Assembly (NCBI RefSeq): GCF_902729435.1
Contig: NZ_LR746524.1
Coordinates: 1 to 64,000, forward strand
Direction of reading: 5' to 3'
Source: Magnetospirillum sp. UT-4
GTDB lineage: Bacteria; Pseudomonadota; Alphaproteobacteria; Rhodospirillales; Magnetospirillaceae
DNA: 64,000 bases
The notes beneath the pieces were generated by a model, which was not told the origin of the DNA, ran no database searches, and was given only the letters and a program-made list of their open reading frames with translations. Positions 60,106 through 64,000 of the stretch are shown here, in pieces (positions within the stretch are counted from its first letter, which is position 1; each line of letters starts with the position of its first letter). The position numbers and the translations under genes are program-made.

Positions 60106-60122
60106 CGAAAGCCCGGCTGCAA
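60094..60122 (-). promoter_or_regulatory. Promoter of hicAB
   Basis: On the minus strand TTGCAG (60122-60117) and TATATT (60099-60094) are spaced by 17 nt. The expected transcription start falls within 0-2 nt of the hicA GTG, so the mRNA may be leaderless. Confidence 0.6.
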
Positions 60123-60135
60123 TGTGCGCCCTGCG

Positions 60136-61578
<1,443 letters not shown>

Positions 61579-61709
61579 ACTGTCCCTCGTCTGCTGTCGG
61601 CGGCACCATAGCAGAGGATGGGAACGCCGCCTACCGCGCCACCATGACGGTTTCCTGCCGTCTTTTGGGGTAGGACCGAAAGGCTAGGTGGCCGTTCGTA
61701 GGGGGGGGG

Positions 61710-62459
61710 TTAGCCGGCCGTTTGGCGGGCCTGTTCGGCGCGGTAGCGGTCCACCACCCAGCCGAGATGGGCCTTCATCGCCGCCGCCGCCGCCTCGGGG
61801 TCGCGCGCCCGGATGGCGGCGACGATGGCGCCGTGATGGGCGACGATGGTGCGGTCGTCCTCGGGCCGGGCGAACAGCTCGTAGCGGTGATAGTCCAGCA
61901 TCTGTTCCAGGATGCTCCGGAACATCCCCATCACGTGCATGTAGATGCCCGAGCCCGAGGCCTTGGCGATGGCCAGGTGGAAGCGGATGTCGTTCTCGGT
62001 CTTGTGCTTGCCGCGGGTGACGTCGGCCTCGGTGGCGGCCATGATCTCGTCCAGCTCGGCCAGATGCTCCGGCGTGGCGTGGACGGCCGCCCGCCGCACC
62101 GCCCACCTCTCGAGGATGCCGCGGATCTCGGCCAGGTCGGCCAGGTTGTCGCGGTTGACCCGCACCAGTTCGACCAGGCTGGGATCCATGCAGGCGGCGT
62201 CGGACACCACCCGGGTGCCGCCGCCCTGGACGGCATCGACGAAGCCCTGCGTCTTCAGCGCCTGCAGCGCCGCGCGCACCGACACCCGCGATACCCCCAT
62301 GTCCTCGGCCAGCTTGCGCTCGCCCGGCAGGCGCTGCCCGGGCGCCCATTCGCCCGAGGCGATGCGGGCGAGGATGCGGTCGGTCACCCGGTCGGAAACG
62401 CGACCGCCGCCGGCCGCCTCGCCACCGCCGGCAGGAATCCGTGATATGGCATTGGTCAT
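61710..62459 (-). CDS. FadR/FCD-type GntR-family regulator
   Basis: A 249-residue transcription factor. The winged-helix domain (about 20-90) has ASGEWAPGQRLPGERKLAEDM and GVSRVSVRAALQAL. The FCD ligand domain (about 100-235) retains the likely metal-binding set D-x3-H (DIRFHLAI) and later histidines (IVAHHGAIV). Members of this group sense small carboxylates such as pyruvate, lactate or glycolate. The start at 62459 precedes the domain; the longer upstream frame adds 25 residues without clear content. Target genes are unknown. Confidence 0.88.
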   Translation of the reverse strand: MTNAISRIPAGGGEAAGGGRVSDRVTDRILARIASGEWAPGQRLPGERKLAEDMGVSRVSVRAALQALKTQGFVDAVQGGGTRVVSDAACMDPSLVELVRVNRDNLADLAEIRGILERWAVRRAAVHATPEHLAELDEIMAATEADVTRGKHKTENDIRFHLAIAKASGSGIYMHVMGMFRSILEQMLDYHRYELFARPEDDRTIVAHHGAIVAAIRARDPEAAAAAMKAHLGWVVDRYRAEQARQTAG

Positions 62460-62545
62460 GGGAAAAGCGTGCCCCACAAACCGCGAACGCGTCAACACCC
62501 AGCGGCGGCATTCATAACAGAAATGCCGCGGCAATCACCGAGGAT

Positions 62546-64000
62546 TCAACCGATGGTGCAGGGTTCGGGGGCGGATCGCTGCGCCAGCGGCGCCGGGACG
62601 TCTCCGTCCCGCAACAGCGCCGAGATGCCCTGCGCCGTCATCGGACGCGCCAGCAGGAACCCCTGGACGGCATCGCAGCCGAGGGCGGCGAGCTGGGCCA
62701 GCTGTTCCCCGGTCTCGATGCCGCAGGCGACGACCGGCAGGTGCATGCCCTTGGCCACCGCCATGATGGCGGCGACGATCTCGGTATCGCCTGCCGACTT
62801 GCCGACGTTGCGCACGAAGGTCTGCGACACCTTGATGTCGGTGGCCGGCAGCCGGCGCAGGAAGGCGAAGGAGGAATAGCCCGAGCCGAACTCCTCGATG
62901 GCGAGGCCGACGCCCAAGGCGGCGAAGCGGTTGAACAGGGCGCTGGGATCGTGGCCCTTGTCGACCACGCTGGCCTCGGGCACTTCCAGCACCAGGGCGC
63001 CCGGCGGCAGGCCGCTGGATTCCAGCGCCATGGCCACCGCCTCGACCAGGTTGGCCTCGCGCAGCTGGCGTCCCGACAGGTTGACGTGCAGCTTGAGGTC
63101 GGAGCGCCCGGAATGGCGCCAGCCTTCGGCCTGGCGGCAGGCTTCCGCCAGCACCCAGCGGCCGATGTCGACGATCAGCCCGGTTTCCTCGGCCAGGGCC
63201 AGGAACTGGTTGGGGCCGACCATGCCGACATCGGGATGGATCCAGCGCAGCAGCGCCTCGACCGCGATGATCCGCCCGCCCGCCAGGTCGAAGACGGGCT
63301 GGTAGTGCAGCACGAACTCGCCGCGCTCCAGCGCCAGCCGCAGGCCGCTTTCCAGCGCCAGCCGCTCGAAAGCCTGGGCATTGACCGATTCGGAATGGAA
63401 CTGGCAGCCGTTGCGCCCCAGGTGCTTGGCCTGGTACATGGCGGCGTCGGCCAGCTTGACCAGGGTCTGCATGTCGCCGGCATCGACCGGGAACAGCGAC
63501 ACGCCGATGGACGAGCTGATGCGCGCCGTCGACCCCGAAAGGTCGAAATCCTCGGCCAGGGCATGCAGCACCTTGTGGGCCACCACCGCGGCGTCGCGCG
63601 GGTCCTGCACGTCCTCGAGGATGACGGTGAACTCGTCGCCGGCCAGGCGGGCGACGGTGTCGCCCTGGCGGGTGCAGCCCGACAGCCGCTCGGCCACCTG
63701 CTGCAGCAGCAGGTCGCCGGCCAGGTGGCCCTGGCTGTCGTTGACCTCCTTGAAGTGGTCGAGGTCGATGAACAACAGCGCCACCATGGTCTGGTTGCGC
63801 TGGGCGCGGGCCATGGCGCGCGACAGGCGCTCCTGGAACAGGGTGCGGTTGGGCAGGTGGGTCAGCGGGTCGTGGTTGGCGGCGTAGGACAGGCGCTCCT
63901 CGACCTGCTTGCGCGTGGTGATGTCGCTGAGGACGGCAACGTAATTGGAGACCTTGCCTTCGGCGTCGCGCACCGCGGCGATGTTCTGCCAGCCGGCGAA
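62546..64000 (-). CDS. PAS-GGDEF-EAL protein, N-terminus beyond window
   Basis: A partial gene that runs off the right edge; 484 codons are visible and the frame is open at 64000. The visible part begins in a PAS domain end (WQNIAAVRDAEGKV), then GGDEF (about 45-205 of the visible part) and EAL (about 215-460). The GGDEF active site reads LAGDEF instead of GGDEF. In EAL, the EALLRW motif is present, but the usual DDFG is EEFG and the later AEGVE segment reads ACGIE. These changes make catalytic activity uncertain; a sensory or binding role is possible. The first visible codon is not a start. Confidence 0.88.
   Translation of the reverse strand, partial: FAGWQNIAAVRDAEGKVSNYVAVLSDITTRKQVEERLSYAANHDPLTHLPNRTLFQERLSRAMARAQRNQTMVALLFIDLDHFKEVNDSQGHLAGDLLLQQVAERLSGCTRQGDTVARLAGDEFTVILEDVQDPRDAAVVAHKVLHALAEDFDLSGSTARISSSIGVSLFPVDAGDMQTLVKLADAAMYQAKHLGRNGCQFHSESVNAQAFERLALESGLRLALERGEFVLHYQPVFDLAGGRIIAVEALLRWIHPDVGMVGPNQFLALAEETGLIVDIGRWVLAEACRQAEGWRHSGRSDLKLHVNLSGRQLREANLVEAVAMALESSGLPPGALVLEVPEASVVDKGHDPSALFNRFAALGVGLAIEEFGSGYSSFAFLRRLPATDIKVSQTFVRNVGKSAGDTEIVAAIMAVAKGMHLPVVACGIETGEQLAQLAALGCDAVQGFLLARPMTAQGISALLRDGDVPAPLAQRSAPEPCTIG

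Overview
The window looks like chromosomal DNA of a GC-rich alphaproteobacterium of the Rhodospirillales, most like Magnetospirillum or a close relative. That placement is an inference from gene content: an alphaproteobacterial RpoH, many chemoreceptor and c-di-GMP proteins, HicAB and MazEF modules, a VC_2705-type symporter with its small subunit, and a dissimilatory APS reductase/sulfurylase locus. No database search was possible. I saw no rRNA, tRNA, CRISPR array, transposase, phage gene or magnetosome gene. Genes are densely packed on both strands, and most gaps are either short or filled with palindromic repeats.

Layout. 0.1-7 kb: an HD-GYP sensor, a DUF218 protein, a methyltransferase coupled to a bacteriohemerythrin, a CorC-type membrane protein and two small proteins. 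7.2-11.7 kb: a MITE-like element, a glycogen-debranching-like enzyme with a GT4 glycosyltransferase, and divergent rpoH. 11.7-14 kb: a repeat-filled gap, then a SET-domain protein overlapping an ornithine decarboxylase. 14.2-26.1 kb: signalling genes, with a class III cyclase, two chemoreceptors each beside a STAS protein, an alpha/beta hydrolase, gabD, and a membrane PAS protein fused to a DnaQ-like exonuclease.

26.2-36.7 kb is the metabolic centrepiece. aprBA points left and sat-qmoA-qmoB-hdrC-hdrB points right, with a MazG-like pyrophosphohydrolase between them. Together they would interconvert sulfite and sulfate through APS, with AprBA passing electrons to or from a Qmo/Hdr complex. In an alphaproteobacterium the oxidative direction is more likely. 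No membrane QmoC is present; separate soluble HdrC and HdrB proteins take its place. A strong terminator follows aprA, and matching promoters precede aprB and sat.

36.8-49.3 kb: a MazEF-like module, an MFS carrier, mobB, a LuxR-type response regulator, a REC-REC-GGDEF protein, a CBS/DUF294 protein, a DUF4212-symporter pair with tandem terminators, uppP, a lipoprotein and a polytopic GT-C-like protein. 49.4-55 kb: a ParA-like ATPase, a CopD-like membrane protein and a Nudix hydrolase, then sulfur amino-acid genes (cysK, sseA, metC) with an entericidin-like lipoprotein. 55-64 kb: pflBA, a chromate transporter, hicAB with an overlapping promoter and operator, pyk, a FadR-type regulator and a truncated GGDEF-EAL protein. 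Pyruvate kinase and pyruvate formate-lyase suggest anaerobic or microoxic carbon metabolism alongside sulfur oxidation.
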